DNA of 64,000 bases, from assembly GCA_026315105.1 (NCBI GenBank), contig CM048744.1, positions 838,312,094-838,376,093 on the forward strand. The letters run 5' to 3'. The number at the start of each line of letters is the position of its first letter. The first letter of the stretch is position 1. Source of the stretch: Locusta migratoria (taxonomy: Eukaryota; Arthropoda; Insecta; Orthoptera; Acrididae). The notes under the pieces were generated by a model. The model was given only the letters and a program-made list of their open reading frames with translations, did not search any database and was not told the DNA's origin. Shown piece after piece: positions 33,069 to 42,996 of this stretch. A program made the position numbers and the translations under genes.

Positions 33069-33315
33069 CCTGCCGAAATATCGGCGGTTGTCGACGACGT
33101 CACCCGGTAGCATACCCGTAAGTTGTTTGAACATGGGTGTGTGTGTTTGTCTTTAGGTTTGTTTACCCAGGTTGAAGTAGTTTGTAAGCTTCGGATTGAT
33201 GACCACGCAGTTTGCTCCGACAGATTTAAAAACATTTGAACATTTTTTTTGAAATGCTCCAAATCTATCACATGTTTGTGTAAACATTTTTGTTTCCCTT
33301 TGTGGGATAACAGCA

Positions 33316-33366
33316 CTCTTATTTAAATTTATATATATCAAAAAAAGCCTAGACTGCAATGATTTA
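33316..33366 (+). repeat. Direct repeat left of the palindromic mariner
   Basis: TATTTAAATTTATATATATC and the following CTAGA(C/G)TGCAAT words occur here and again at 34051-34105 in the same orientation, on both sides of the mariner. The same words form the outer arms of the foldbacks at 21190 and 35290, so they look like tandem copies of a PLE-type terminus. Confidence 0.75.
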
Positions 33367-34050
33367 CGAGGCGCGTCCATAAAAGTAAGTTCCGTTTGGT
33401 AATAAAATGAAATTGTACACAGATACAGAAGAAATGTTTATTGCACAAAATTCTACAACTCTGAAACTACTTTCCCACATAACTGCCGACATTTTGTAGG
33501 CACTTGTCATAGCGTGCCACAAGTTTTTGCATGCATCGTTTACAGAAGGTTGCAGCCTGTGTATTCAGCCATGTGGTAACAGCTCTTTATCATCGTTGAA
33601 GTGTTGACCACCAAGGACAGATTTTAGGTGTAAGAAGAGATGAAAGTCGCTAGGAGAGAGATCCGAGCTGTATGGAGGATGATCAAACAGGTCCCATTCA
33701 AATTTCCGTATGAATTGTTTGGTCACATTCGGTGTGTAAGGTCAGGCATTATCATGAAAAAAAAATTTTTTTTTGACAGTAATCCTCTTCTTACACCTAA
33801 AATCTGTCGGTGGACAACACTTCAACGATGATAACGAGCTGAAAGAACATGTTACCACATGGTTGTATACACAAGCTGCAACATTCTATGAAAAAGGCAC
33901 ACAAAACCTTGTGCCATGCTATGACAATTGCCTACAAAATTTCGGAAGTAGTTGAACAGTTGTAGATTTTTGTACAATCATTATTTTTTCTGTATCTGTA
34001 CCCGTTAGTTTTATATAACCAAACGGAACTTATTTTCTGGACGAGCTTCG
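33367..34050. mobile_element. Palindromic mariner derivative built from two inverted 3' halves
   Basis: Flanked by TA (33365-33366 and 34051-34052). Terminal inverted repeats include AAGTTCCGTTTGGT. The plus strand at 33780-33955 encodes a mariner transposase C-terminus (NDDNELKEHVTTWLYTQAA, then YEKGTQNLVPCYDNCLQN). The minus strand at 33640-33470 encodes the same C-terminus again, and farther in it reaches a decayed third catalytic motif region. The centre has GAAAAAAAAATTTTTTTTTG near 33753-33775. No N-terminal DNA-binding domain or first two catalytic residues are present, so it can move only with help from a full mariner. Confidence 0.85.
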
Positions 34051-34105
34051 TATTTAAATTTATATATATCAAAAACAGTCTAGAGTGCAATAATTTATTT
34101 ATTTA
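34051..34105 (+). repeat. Direct repeat right of the palindromic mariner
   Basis: Second copy of the block at 33316-33366, with CAGTCTAGAGTGCAATAATT. It runs into a Helitron-like end at about 34100. Confidence 0.75.
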
Positions 34106-34905
34106 GTCAACTACTGAACCCGACAACGCTTCGCGATAGCTAATGTGTGTGGGATATATACCGTAATCTCTTCTCTTCTTCTCCCTGTGTCTATCCCTTC
34201 ATCCCTCCTCTATTTTCCCATCTCCTCTTCCTCTATCTTCACACCACTCCCTCTTTTCCCACACTACATCCATCTCCTCCCCCCCCCCCCCCCCCCGTTT
34301 CTGAATCTATATCATAGCCCCTTTCTAAATCCATTTCATTCCCAAAAACAACTTTTATGTTTTATGCTGACTGGGAAAAGTTAAACAAAACCGCACATTT
34401 TTACAGCAAAGCTTAGTATGTTTTTCTCGCATTGAGCATAATAGAAATGCTTTTTATAACGTGTTAACATCTTCTTCAGAGTTTTTGAATTCAAAGCAAA
34501 ATAATTATAGCATGATCATACTTAAATTATAGAAATTCCATATCAAGCGAAACAATTAATTGAAATACAATAAGTGGAACGGAAGTACAACTTTTCGAAA
34601 GTCCCTGTGTTGCGTTCATTGTTCCGCTTGTTGATGAAAGATATTTTTTGTCTTTTCGTCCGGAGAGAAAATGAACAGTGCAGATGGTTTACCAGCTATC
34701 GAACACACCACGTACAACTGCCCATGGGAAAAAGACGGCGATTCAAGGAATTGATCCACAGACTTCCAACGACTGGCCTAGCGCTTTATTAATCGTCATT
34801 GTGTTGCGCCTTCGTCGACCGATATTACGACGCCGCAATGGAGGCACTGTTCTAAAAAAAAATAAACCACGATCTGCACTCAATTTGTTTGTAACACTAA
34901 AAAAT
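34098..34905 (-). pseudogene. Helitron remnant with Pif1-type helicase C-terminus
   Basis: The minus strand from about 34800 reads TMTINKALGQSLEVCG, the Pif1/Helitron helicase motif in which TINKSQGQ is usual, and then a decayed equivalent of the HGQLYVAFSR motif (34730-34690). The likely 3' end is near 34098, where the minus strand gives CGAAGCGTTGTCGGG followed by TTCAGTAGT, a decayed hairpin plus CTAG. An 18-base C run at 34279-34296 lies inside. No rolling-circle Rep domain is seen. Confidence 0.6.
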
Positions 34906-35289
34906 ACCATGGACTGACATCAATTCTACCCTTGAAACGCCCTAAAGATATGATCACCACCGACAACACCATGGAGGTAAGAATAAAATGAAGTGGGCTT
35001 CTAAAGCAACAACGTTTCGTGTTAAATCCGTCTGGATGTTTAAACCTTCTGTGAATAACGCCATCTCCCTTTATTGCAACCTCCTTGGCGTATTTGCTCG
35101 CTCCGTTACAATGTATTTGGTGGATAGGCGACTACCGAACGAATACTTTGATTGTTGGAGAATCTAGAAAATGATCCGAGCTGAAAGCGCAGTTTCTATT
35201 TTTCTCGAATACTGATATTTTTCGGTAGATCAACGAAATCTGTGAAGCCATTCTCAACTGATGCGCTTCCATACGTGCGGCAATTAATT
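34906..35289. other. Unclassified sequence
   Basis: Nothing recognised between the Helitron remnant and the foldback. Confidence 0.4.
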
Positions 35290-35480
35290 TTTATTAATAT
35301 AGATTACTTTCGGTCCTTTTTTGGACCATCTTCAGGACTTTAACTCAATTGGTATCGTGGAGCTTGGCAGGTGCTTCGGAGTCTTCCAGTGAGTCAGTGA
35401 AGATGGTCCAAAAAAAGGACCGAAACTAGTTGAGTAAATAAATAAATCATTGCACTTTAGGCTGTTTCCATATATAAATT
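35290..35480. mobile_element. Foldback element with paired hammerhead-like motifs
   Basis: Inverted arms. On the left, minus strand, CTGAAGA (35335-35329) is followed by GGTCC, A6, GGACC and GAAA (35311-35308). On the right, plus strand, GTGAAGATGGTCC is followed by A7, GGACC and GAAA (35422-35425) and then CTAGTTGAGT. The outer part (AAATCATTGCACTTTAGGCT) matches the blocks at 33316 and 34051 in reverse orientation. No protein is encoded. Confidence 0.65.
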
Positions 35481-35576
35481 CAAATCGATCGCTTAGGGAT
35501 GAAAACTCCCCCCCCCCCCTATCCTTAGAATCTAAACTGTACGTAGTAACATATGCTTTTGAAATACAGTGTGTCC

Positions 35577-35720
35577 GCAAAGTCTCTCCTCAGTGGCCAT
35601 CTCCACGTGTCTCGCATTGCGGGGCGTGTAAGGTTGGCAGCACATTCACGTCGTTGTAAAAGCTAGCGGACGGGTTTCTCTGCTACTGACTGCAGCTATG
35701 TTGCGAGATGGGATTCAACA
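35577..35720 (-). mobile_element. Mariner M2 terminal fragment
   Basis: Starts CAGTGTGTCCGCAAAGTC after a TA and continues through GTGTCTCGCATTGCGGGGCG to GCGAGATGGGATTCAAC. It is similar to 40258-40358 plus 41762-41800, where the same sequence is split by a LINE. Only the end of the element is present. Confidence 0.6.
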
Positions 35721-35819
35721 TAATTACAATTAAAATAATGAAATTAATTTGTTTTATTAATTACAAGTAAACACACTGTACTCATCTTCATCACAATCTT
35801 TCTCTTTCGCCATGTTCCA

Positions 35820-36080
35820 GCACATGCAGAGTCGGCCTCGTTAAATTCGGATTTGGCGTGTGCTAATATGTACGGTGTTGCCGGATGCCCTTCCTGCCGC
35901 CACCCCATGACCCCAGGGAGAAAATGTCTACCCCAAATGTCTGCGGATAGTGTTATATGTGTGAAAGTGTAAACTGTTACGAAATGTTTGCAAATCGTGT
36001 AACTGAGGCGGGACTTGGGGATCAGCTCGGAATTCACCTAGGGGGATGTGGAAAACCGCCTAAAACCACGTTGTAATGGT
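35820..36080 (+). repeat. SINE-like repeat, front part
   Basis: The segment includes AATGTTTGCAAATCGTGTAA, CTGAGGCGGGACTTGGGGAT and GGGGGATGTGGAAAACCGCC. It leads into CTAAAACCACG, which in the family is followed by the piece seen separately at 38095-38230. I recognise it as a common repeat of this type of genome but cannot place it in a named class. Confidence 0.4.
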
Positions 36081-37472
36081 ACATTGAAAATTTTATTTAG
36101 TAAATAATATAACTGCGACGGTTGTCGCTGACCACCGCTTTCTCTGACAGCTAATTACGTTCTTCATATATTTTTTATGTTCATCTATCTTTTACGAACT
36201 GCCCAGAACGGAGTTGTGCACTTCGTCTTTCATGTTTTACCCTTCGCTAAGATCAGACGTACATCAAGGACTTCCTTACTACCAAATGTAAGTGTGTGAG
36301 TTCGCTATTCTCTTTAAATGTCATGAAAATGTAGTTACTTCAATTACAATCTCGTACTTATTTAGAATGACCCACCTTTTAATAATTCATGAAGTGACTT
36401 CATTTTTTTTAGCCAGGCTTGGAGCCATTGTTGGACTTGTATCTATAATTTGCTGGAAACTTCTAGAAATTATTATATGTAGCCTTCAGAAATGTGACTT
36501 TATAGTAATGCCTGCAAGGAAATCTTCGGAATTAAACGAAATCCGATCGATTTAAATAGTCTTTTGTCACGAAAGTTAATATTTTTTCTCGGTCATTCAG
36601 TTAGCATAATCCGCTCTAAGTAAATCAAGCACCATTTTACATAATGCAACAAGAGTTTTACAGTCTCATCTGTCCTGATCCAAATAACTTGAAGGAAACA
36701 TGATGTTAAGAAAGGTCATCGCGGAATCTGTTAGTTTCTTTGTGTAATATTCCAAATTACTACCGCCGCTAAACTTTAAAGTCAGATTCCGCCTCCCTTT
36801 TTGAGCCTGTTATTTATAAAGTTACTTAAACTAGTATTGTCTGTGGTCGAAAATCGACCAATTGTGTTTACAATGGTCACGGGGGGTAAAATTTTACGTA
36901 TCATGTCGTCGGCCTCGCGTGATTATGTTGGCAACATCAACAACACGATAAAAAATCTTTTCCCATTTGTTCGAACCACATAGAATGGCTCGATTAGTGT
37001 ATCGTACAGACCATGAAGTAAACAAATAATGCTGTTCCTGCTCTACGGTTGACAGGTTATTGTATGTATCCTCGTCCGCTCAGTAAAAATAATTGCCCTC
37101 GTAAAGCGAAGATACCATGAGAAAACATCAGCGTTGTCAAGCGATTGGCTTAAATGAAGACTCACAGGATTCTCACTATTCAGAATTTGTTGCCAACATT
37201 ATCATAGGAGGGCGCTGGGATATTTGGTAAAATTTAACCGGCACTGGGAGGTATGAAACGGTACCTTTTACGTGTTAAGGAAAATGCCTGACACAATAAC
37301 AACAAATAAAAACGGAAGTATATACGTCTCATGTCATTTTCGAATTATATAACTTTCATTAGCCTAATATTTGAAATGGAACTAGAATTTCGGTGTTCGT
37401 ATATTTATACAACGCCAAGAAATAATGTTATTTCGATACTGCGATGTTCAGAATTCCAGAGCTGACAACATG
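36081..37472. other. Unclassified AT-rich sequence
   Basis: Several open frames of 60-90 codons (for example 36292-36555) contain no domain. No TE termini noticed. Confidence 0.4.
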
Positions 37473-37612
37473 TCGACTTCGTAGTTCCACCCGTGCACCG
37501 CTACATGCCTCTTCCGGCGCATCATCATTTATATCGGCATTCTCGACTTCGTAGTTCCTCCCGAGCACTGCTAGATGCCTCTCCCGGCGCATCATCCTTT
37601 ATATCGGCATTA
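37473..37612 (+). repeat. 70-bp tandem duplication
   Basis: The unit starting TCGACTTCGTAGTTCC occurs at 37473-37542 and 37543-37612 with a few substitutions (for example ACCGCTACATG versus ACTGCTAGATG), so it is older than the duplication at 38852. Confidence 0.88.
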
Positions 37613-38094
37613 ATATGAAAACATCCATTTCCTTTAACCACTCTTAATCACTGCAAAAATGAAGCATTTGAACGGCACAAGAAAGTGAGTTGAGAGCACT
37701 CCATGTTTCGATATTAACTTATTTTAATACGTTATGCGCTCCATTACAGCGTCTTTGGTCGAGACGAATAGCCAATCAGTGAGCTGATTATTGGAAAATG
37801 TAGAACTTAATCCAAGCTGTATATAGGAAATTTTCTACTCCCTTTTACCACTTTTAATGGCTAAATGCACACATAATATTTATATTCGTGAAATCTACGA
37901 CAGACAATGTTTCGAATTATTTAACTTTCATTGGCCTTCTTGTACGAATAAATTAGTAGTCTGTACCACAATTTTCGTGTTAGTGTGTTTATATAATGAT
38001 GTGTCAGATCCACCAAGTTACTTTCCTGTAATATTGCAACGCTAGTGAAACTTTAAAAGCGGCCCCGAACATTAATAACCACTCCAACACCTAA
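37613..38094. other. Unclassified AT-rich sequence
   Basis: Nothing recognised. Confidence 0.4.
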
Positions 38095-38230
38095 TGGGAT
38101 GACAAAAACGCAGTATTACAACATCCAGGCCGGCCGGTACTCCGACTTCCTTCGTTAATCCGTTGGGGTATTCGAACCGGGGCCAGTACGCCCCCCCTTC
38201 TCGGAGAAGCGGTGCGTTAGACCCAAAGAG
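38095..38230 (-). repeat. tRNA-like SINE piece
   Basis: On the minus strand the sequence contains CCCCGGTTCGAATACCCCAA, a good B-box, followed by a GGCCGGCCTGGATGT end. It corresponds to the part missing from the repeat at 35820-36080. Head and body are not joined here, so it is a fragment. Confidence 0.5.
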
Positions 38231-38851
38231 ACAGACTATCATAGGGAGGTAACACTGCGACCAGATTGAAGCAAACTGAACACCCGTCCGCCATGTTATC
38301 GGAAGTCTAGAGGGGCGCGTTAAATGACAGTAGGTTAGATTATTATTAAAATGCAACTGCTTGTGCCTTTCAGTTTTAGCCACAACAATTTTTCCGAAGC
38401 GTATAGTGCATAAACGCTTTATATACATCGTTTTCCGAAAGTGTCAGCAGCTTTATTTTAAATACTATACCCCAGACAATCAGCAGCATTTGCAACTCAA
38501 GGATATGACCTGGAAGTTTTAGACCAATCTAAGTTTATTTTCGTACGATGTTTTCAACAGAAAAATTTCGACGAATTTCGGAGACTAACTTTCTGAAGTA
38601 CGATTACGTTAATTTCAATTCATGCAACGTTCGAAGCAGAAACTATTGCATGGAGCAAGTAAATACAATCCAACACTAGAGCGTTGTCTTTCTCATGAAT
38701 CAGATTGCAGTACTCTGAATAAAAACATAAGGAAACTGCCATTAGCGAATGCTATTATTCAGATTATACATTGCAGTTTCAGATTTTAAGACGGAAAGTC
38801 CGTTAAATATATTTAGCTTGCTTCTTCCCCTTCATACATAAATTTTGTTTC
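38231..38851. other. Unclassified sequence
   Basis: No coding or repeat signal recognised. Confidence 0.4.
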
Positions 38852-39135
38852 AAGATTTGAAGGACAAATACGAATGCTTGGTGCTGGACACCAATTCTTT
38901 CTTCTCATTGCAACAACCCATTTCTTCGCCAGCAGCTTGTTTTCAACGGAAACCTTGGATAAAATAATAAACGGAGTTAAACGCATCACTCGAAAGATTT
39001 GAAGGACAAATACGAATGCTTGGTGCTGGACACCAATTCTTTCTTCTCATTGCAACAACCCATTTCTTCGCCAGCAGCTTGTTTTCAACGGAAACCTTGG
39101 ATAAAATAATAAATGGAGTTAAACGCATCACTCGA
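38852..39135 (+). repeat. 142-bp tandem duplication, nearly identical
   Basis: The unit 38852-38993, containing AAATACGAATGCTTGGTGCT, repeats at 38994-39135 with a C/T difference (AATAAACGG versus AATAAATGG) and one at the first base of the unit. The near identity suggests a very recent duplication or an assembly artefact. Confidence 0.93.
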
Positions 39136-39430
39136 ATGCGCAAAGTAGTTAAGATATGACATATGATACTTTAAACAGTAGGCCTACTCTTCTGAACAAA
39201 GAAATGTTAGCAGTTGTTTTGCTTCTGTTGATGCAGTAATACGTTACACAAACGTTGCGCATGATTTCTAAAAGGACTGCGTATCTCACTGGTTAGTACA
39301 TGTACTATACGATTTCAGAGAGCGACTGCATGGCTTTCGAAAACATGGCGGCTGATAGTACAGCGTAGCACCGCAGGTAGCGATAAAGATCGTGTCACCG
39401 CCACTCTATATTGTATGTCTTTGGTCTACA

Positions 39431-39625
39431 GACACCGTACACTACCTCTCAGTCAGCTCAAAATCATCTCGTTACTGTTTATTTTGCCAGGAATTCCTAA
39501 TGAACTCGCCTCTCTTTTCATAAATTGGAGATAGATAAACTCCAAATCGATCGCTTGGAGATGAAACTGCTTTTTTCCCCTCAGAATCTAAACTGTACGT
39601 AATTATCTTGTTCTTATATACGCTG
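39431..39625 (+). repeat. Unclassified repeat shared with 30140-30880, 33261-33300 and 35478
   Basis: The words GCTCAAAATCATCTCGTTAC, TTTATTTTGCCAGGAAT, GAACTCGCCTCTCTT and CTCCAAATCGATCGC occur here without interruption. Around 30140-33280 the same order is split by SINE-C and the SINE-B nest, so this copy shows the pre-insertion state. Confidence 0.7.
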
Positions 39626-39629
39626 AGTG

Positions 39630-40226
39630 TAGTGACAGTGCGGCAACAGTATGCACTTCTTCTTCAGAGACGTTAGGGGACGACCTGCCCGATGCAAAAT
39701 GTTCAAATGTTTGTAGAGTCTATGGGACTTAACTACGGGGTCATTAGTCCCTAAACTTACAAACTACTTATGAACTACTTACAACTAAGGACGGCACAAA
39801 TATCCATGCCCGAGGGGGGATTCGAACCCCCGACCGTAGTGGCCATGCGGACCGTGACTGGAGCGCCTCAATCCACTCGGCCACCGCGGCCGGCTGCCCG
39901 ATGCATATCTGCCACATTTTCCCGACCTTCGTTGAAGACTTATACCCGACGAGCCACTGTTCTGTACGGCAATGCCGATTCCCCGCACGCCTCTTGTAGA
40001 CATCGATGACACTATCGTGCTGTATGACCTCTGTCACAATCAATTTTGATCCAACTCTGTTGTTCCTGTTTCGAAACCGTAGTGACACCGTTACGTTACA
40101 CCGCTCGCTGACAAGTGACTGTGTTTCCCTCGATTGTGCGCACGGCAGCGACAATAGTACATTCCATTGCATAGTGTTTCCACAGCAATGTTGTCACTAT
40201 TTGAGTTCCAACCCTCATATAAGAGC
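39630..40226 (-). pseudogene. Mariner M1, 5' half, with SINE-A insertion
   Basis: Minus-strand coding from about 40060 reads WIKIDCDRGH and, further, LQEACGESALPYRTVARRV followed by FNEGRENVADM, a mariner helix-turn-helix region. A SINE-A interrupts it, and after the SINE the frame resumes with GRSSPNVSEEEVHTVAAL. The 5' UTR and terminal repeat run to about 40226 (CCAACCCTCATATA). The catalytic half is missing. Confidence 0.75.
39697..39893 (-). mobile_element. SINE-A in mariner M1
   Basis: Full-length minus-strand copy. The 12-bp duplication CTGCCCGATGCA lies at 39685-39696 and 39894-39905. Confidence 0.92.
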
Positions 40227-40358
40227 GAACCCGTCCGTACTCTAAATTTGCTAAATACAGTGTGTCCGGAAAGTCCCTGCAGCGGCGAGCTCCGCGTGTC
40301 TCGCCTTGAGGGGCACAGCACATTCATGTCGCCGTATAAGCTAGCGGCAGGGTTTCTA

Positions 40359-41761
40359 CATCTACATCTACATGGGATACTCTGCAAATCACATTTAAGT
40401 GCCTGGCAGAGGGTTCATCGAACCACAGTTATACTATTTATCTCCCATTCAATTCTCGAATAGCGCGCGGGAAGAAAGAACACATGAATCTCTCTGTTCC
40501 AGCTCTGATTTCTCGTATTTTATTAATTTCTACCTATGTAAGTGGGAGTCAAAGATATATTTTCGCATTCGGAGGAGAATGTTGGCGATTTGAGTTTCCT
40601 AAGTAACCCACGCCGCAGCGATAAGCGCCGCTGGTGTAATGATTCCCATCCCAGATCGTGTATCATTTCCGTAACGCTGTCTCCCCTCTATCGTGACAAT
40701 ACGAAACGAGCTGCCCTTCTTCGGACTCTTTCGATGTCCTCCGTCAAACCCACTTGATAATGATCCTACACTGGGCTGCAATACTCCAAAAATTGACGGA
40801 CAAGCGTAGTGTATGCAGTTTCTTTTGTAGTTCTGTTGCATGTTTTAAGGGTTCTGCCTTTCCCACGATACCATCTACGTGTTCTTTCCAGTTTAGGTCT
40901 GAAGTAATAGTAATTCCTAGGTTTTTTGTGGAGTTTACGGCCTTCACTTTTGATTGATTTATCTTGTGAACAAAGTTTAACGGATTTCTTTTCGTACTCA
41001 TGTGGACGATTTCACACTTCTCATTAATTAGATTCAATTGCCAATTTTTACACCATACTGATATCTTATTCAGATCGTTCTGCACTTTTTTTTATCTTCA
41101 GATGATTTTACTAGAAGGTAAATGAGCTGCTTAGATTTTTTCCCATATCGTTTATGTAAATAAAGAACAGCAGAGGACCAATGACAGTACCATGTGGAAC
41201 GCCCGATATCACCTCTGTTTTAGTCGATGCCTTACCATTGATTACTACGAACTGTGACCTCTCTGACAGGAAATTCCCTATCCAATCGCAAATTTGGGGC
41301 GATATACCATAACCACGCAATTTGATTAAAAACCCTTTGTGAGGTACGGTGTGAAAAGCTTTCTGGAAATCAAGAAATATGGAATCGATTTGCAAACCCT
41401 TGTCGATATCACCCATCACTTCGTGTGAATAAAGAGCTAGTTGTGTTTCGCATGGACGATATTTTCTAAATCCGTGTGGACCTTGGGTCAATAGATCGTT
41501 CTGTTCGAGATAATTCATAATATTTGAATACAGGATATGTTCCAAAACACTGCTGCAAATTGACGTCAATGAAATAGGCCTGTAGTTTAGTGGATTACTC
41601 CTACTGCATTTCTTGAATATAGGTGTGACCTGTTCAACTTTCCAATCTTTTGGTACAGATCCTTCTTTGAGAGAGCGGTTGTATATGGCTATTAAGTAAG
41701 GAGCTACCGGTTCAGCATAATCAGATAGAAATCTAATGGGTATACAGTCCGCACCAGCCAT
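40359..41761 (-). mobile_element. CR1/L2-like LINE (family Y), longest copy in the window
   Basis: Minus-strand open frame 41761-41111 (216 codons) contains IPIRFLSDYAEPVAP, VTPIFKK, LNYRPISLTSICSSVLEHIL, GPHGFRKYRPCETQLALYSH, FLDFQKAFHTVPHK (motif A, with histidine where the family has aspartate in KAFDT) and GVPHGTVIGPLLFFIYINDM. The FADD box expected next is lost in a short deletion near 41090-41130. A second frame (41085-40744) holds NDLNKISVWCKNWQLNLI, and the C-terminal domain follows. The 3' tail is the CATCTACATC repeat at 40359. It is inactive. Confidence 0.88.
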
Positions 41762-41902
41762 TGCTACTGGCTGCAGTTATGTCGCGAGATGGGATTCAAC
41801 GGGTGCTGGAAATGATTTCCTCTTTCTTGAAGGCATAGTTCAACATGTTCGAATACCATTACCTATGTTTCATGTATAATCTAATGCAGATATTCATTTA
41901 TA

Positions 41903-42100
41903 AAATGTTCAAATGTTTGTTAAGCTTATGGGACTTAACTACGGGGTCATCAGTCCCTAAACTTACAAACTACTTATGAACTAGCTAACACTAAGGACGG
42001 CACAAATATCCATGCCCGAGGGGGGATTCGAACCCCCGACCGTAATGGCCGTGCAGACCGTGACTGACGTGCCTCAGTCTCCTCGACCATTGCGGCCGGC
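41903..42100 (-). mobile_element. SINE-A in mariner M2
   Basis: Full-length minus-strand copy. The perfect 12-bp duplication TATTCATTTATA lies at 41891-41902 and 42101-42112. Confidence 0.93.
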
Positions 42101-42230
42101 TATTCATTTATAGCTGTCATGTATTGTCTTTGGTAAAACCAAGCTTTATCAGTGAAAAATGTTCGATTTACAATACCAACTCCATGTCTCCATGTCTGTT
42201 GATAAATTGCTGAAACCATTCACAATATAT

Positions 42231-42724
42231 CGGAAGACTTACGGGTATGCAACCAGGTATCAAAATCGGCCCATATTTCGGCAGGAGACCACCCTACCAT
42301 TTTCAAGGCGAAGCTGCAGTGAGGAAGCAATGTGCAACGATCTTTAAAACCTCGGTTTTCAATGAGTAAACAGGAAAGACAACACACACCGAGCAAGCAA
42401 GCACACACCGCCGACACGACCAAAGTTGAAACAGGTCACTATATCGGTAATAAACATGTTCTCGACGGATGAGGTCGGATTAGTTTTGTACCTCTGTTTT
42501 TTGACAAGTGAGAGAGAAGGATCCCAAGCGGAATTTAAGCAGAACCCTGCATCCCTATACATAAGGTTGCCACCTAGTTTTATTTCTATCGCGTCCTTCA
42601 TAACACAATCCCAGTAGTTGGAAGTGCATGCCAGAATTTCCGTTTTGTTGTATTCCACAGGATGACCTGTGTCAAGACAATGTTCGGCCTCAGCAGATTT
42701 GTTTGGCTGTTGTAAACGTGTGTG
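42231..42724 (-). pseudogene. Penelope-like element, endonuclease plus 3' terminus
   Basis: Minus-strand text from 42720 reads LQQPNKSAEAEHCLDTGHPV (across a frame with EYNKTEILACTSNYWDCVMK) and then YRDAGFCLNSAWDPSLSLVK. This is the C-terminal part of the GIY-YIG endonuclease domain. The 3' UTR and a terminal region with CCTGCCGAAATATGGGCCG follow to about 42237, like the termini at 30990 and 33069. The GIY-YIG catalytic strands and RT are missing. Confidence 0.82.
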
Positions 42725-42996
42725 ACGTCACTTCATGGCCGAGCTACTGCCTATAAACAGCACATCATGCACGTCAATGCCAAATGAGGCCTCGCTTGGT
42801 GTAAGGAGCGTGAACCTGGGACGATTGAACAGTGGAAAAACGTAATGTGGAGTGACGAATCACGGGACACAATGTGACGATGAGATGGCAGGATGAGGGT
42901 ATGGTGAATGTGAATGCCCGGTAAACGTAAACTTCCAGTGTCTGTTGTGTTAACAGTAAAATTCGGAGGCGGTAGTCTTATAGTATGATCGTGTTT

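Larger units (their letters stand above)
30976..33130. mobile_element. Penelope-like element composite, two units with inverted termini
   Basis: Unit 1 (30976-32279) and unit 2 (32393-33130) each start with an inverted terminal region (TTACGGGTATG, then CCGATATTTCGGC) that runs into the reverse complement of the element's own 3' UTR. Both then switch, at the same join (GATAGTGACTGGCATG), to the plus-strand endonuclease. A second partial SINE-B head plus TG run (32281-32392) sits between the units, so the head plus PLE was duplicated in tandem. Unit 2 ends in the same terminal region in opposite orientation (33069-33130). Confidence 0.75.
30884..33253 (+). mobile_element. SINE-B enlarged by nested insertions
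   Basis: The tRNA-like head starts TCCGCGGTGGTGTAGCC at 30884 and the SINE-B tail (GTTTGTCTTTAGGTTTGTTT to ACATTTGAACATT) ends before 33253. The 7-bp duplication ATGCTCC flanks this span at 30877-30883 and 33254-33260, showing that everything between entered after or with this SINE. The flanking host sequence matches the uninterrupted repeat at 39440-39620. The SINE was opened at its TG repeat by Penelope-like sequence. Confidence 0.8.
40258..42230 (-). mobile_element. Mariner M2 fragment hosting a LINE and a SINE
   Basis: The terminal repeat starts CAGTGTGTCCGGAAAGTCCC after TA at 40256-40257. After a LINE (40359-41761) the element continues, and after a SINE-A (41903-42100) the minus strand at 42165-42110 reads VNRTFFTDKAWFYQRQ, like the first catalytic motif of mariner-type transposases. 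The element is cut at about 42230 by a Penelope-like fragment. The other end is not found. Confidence 0.6.
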
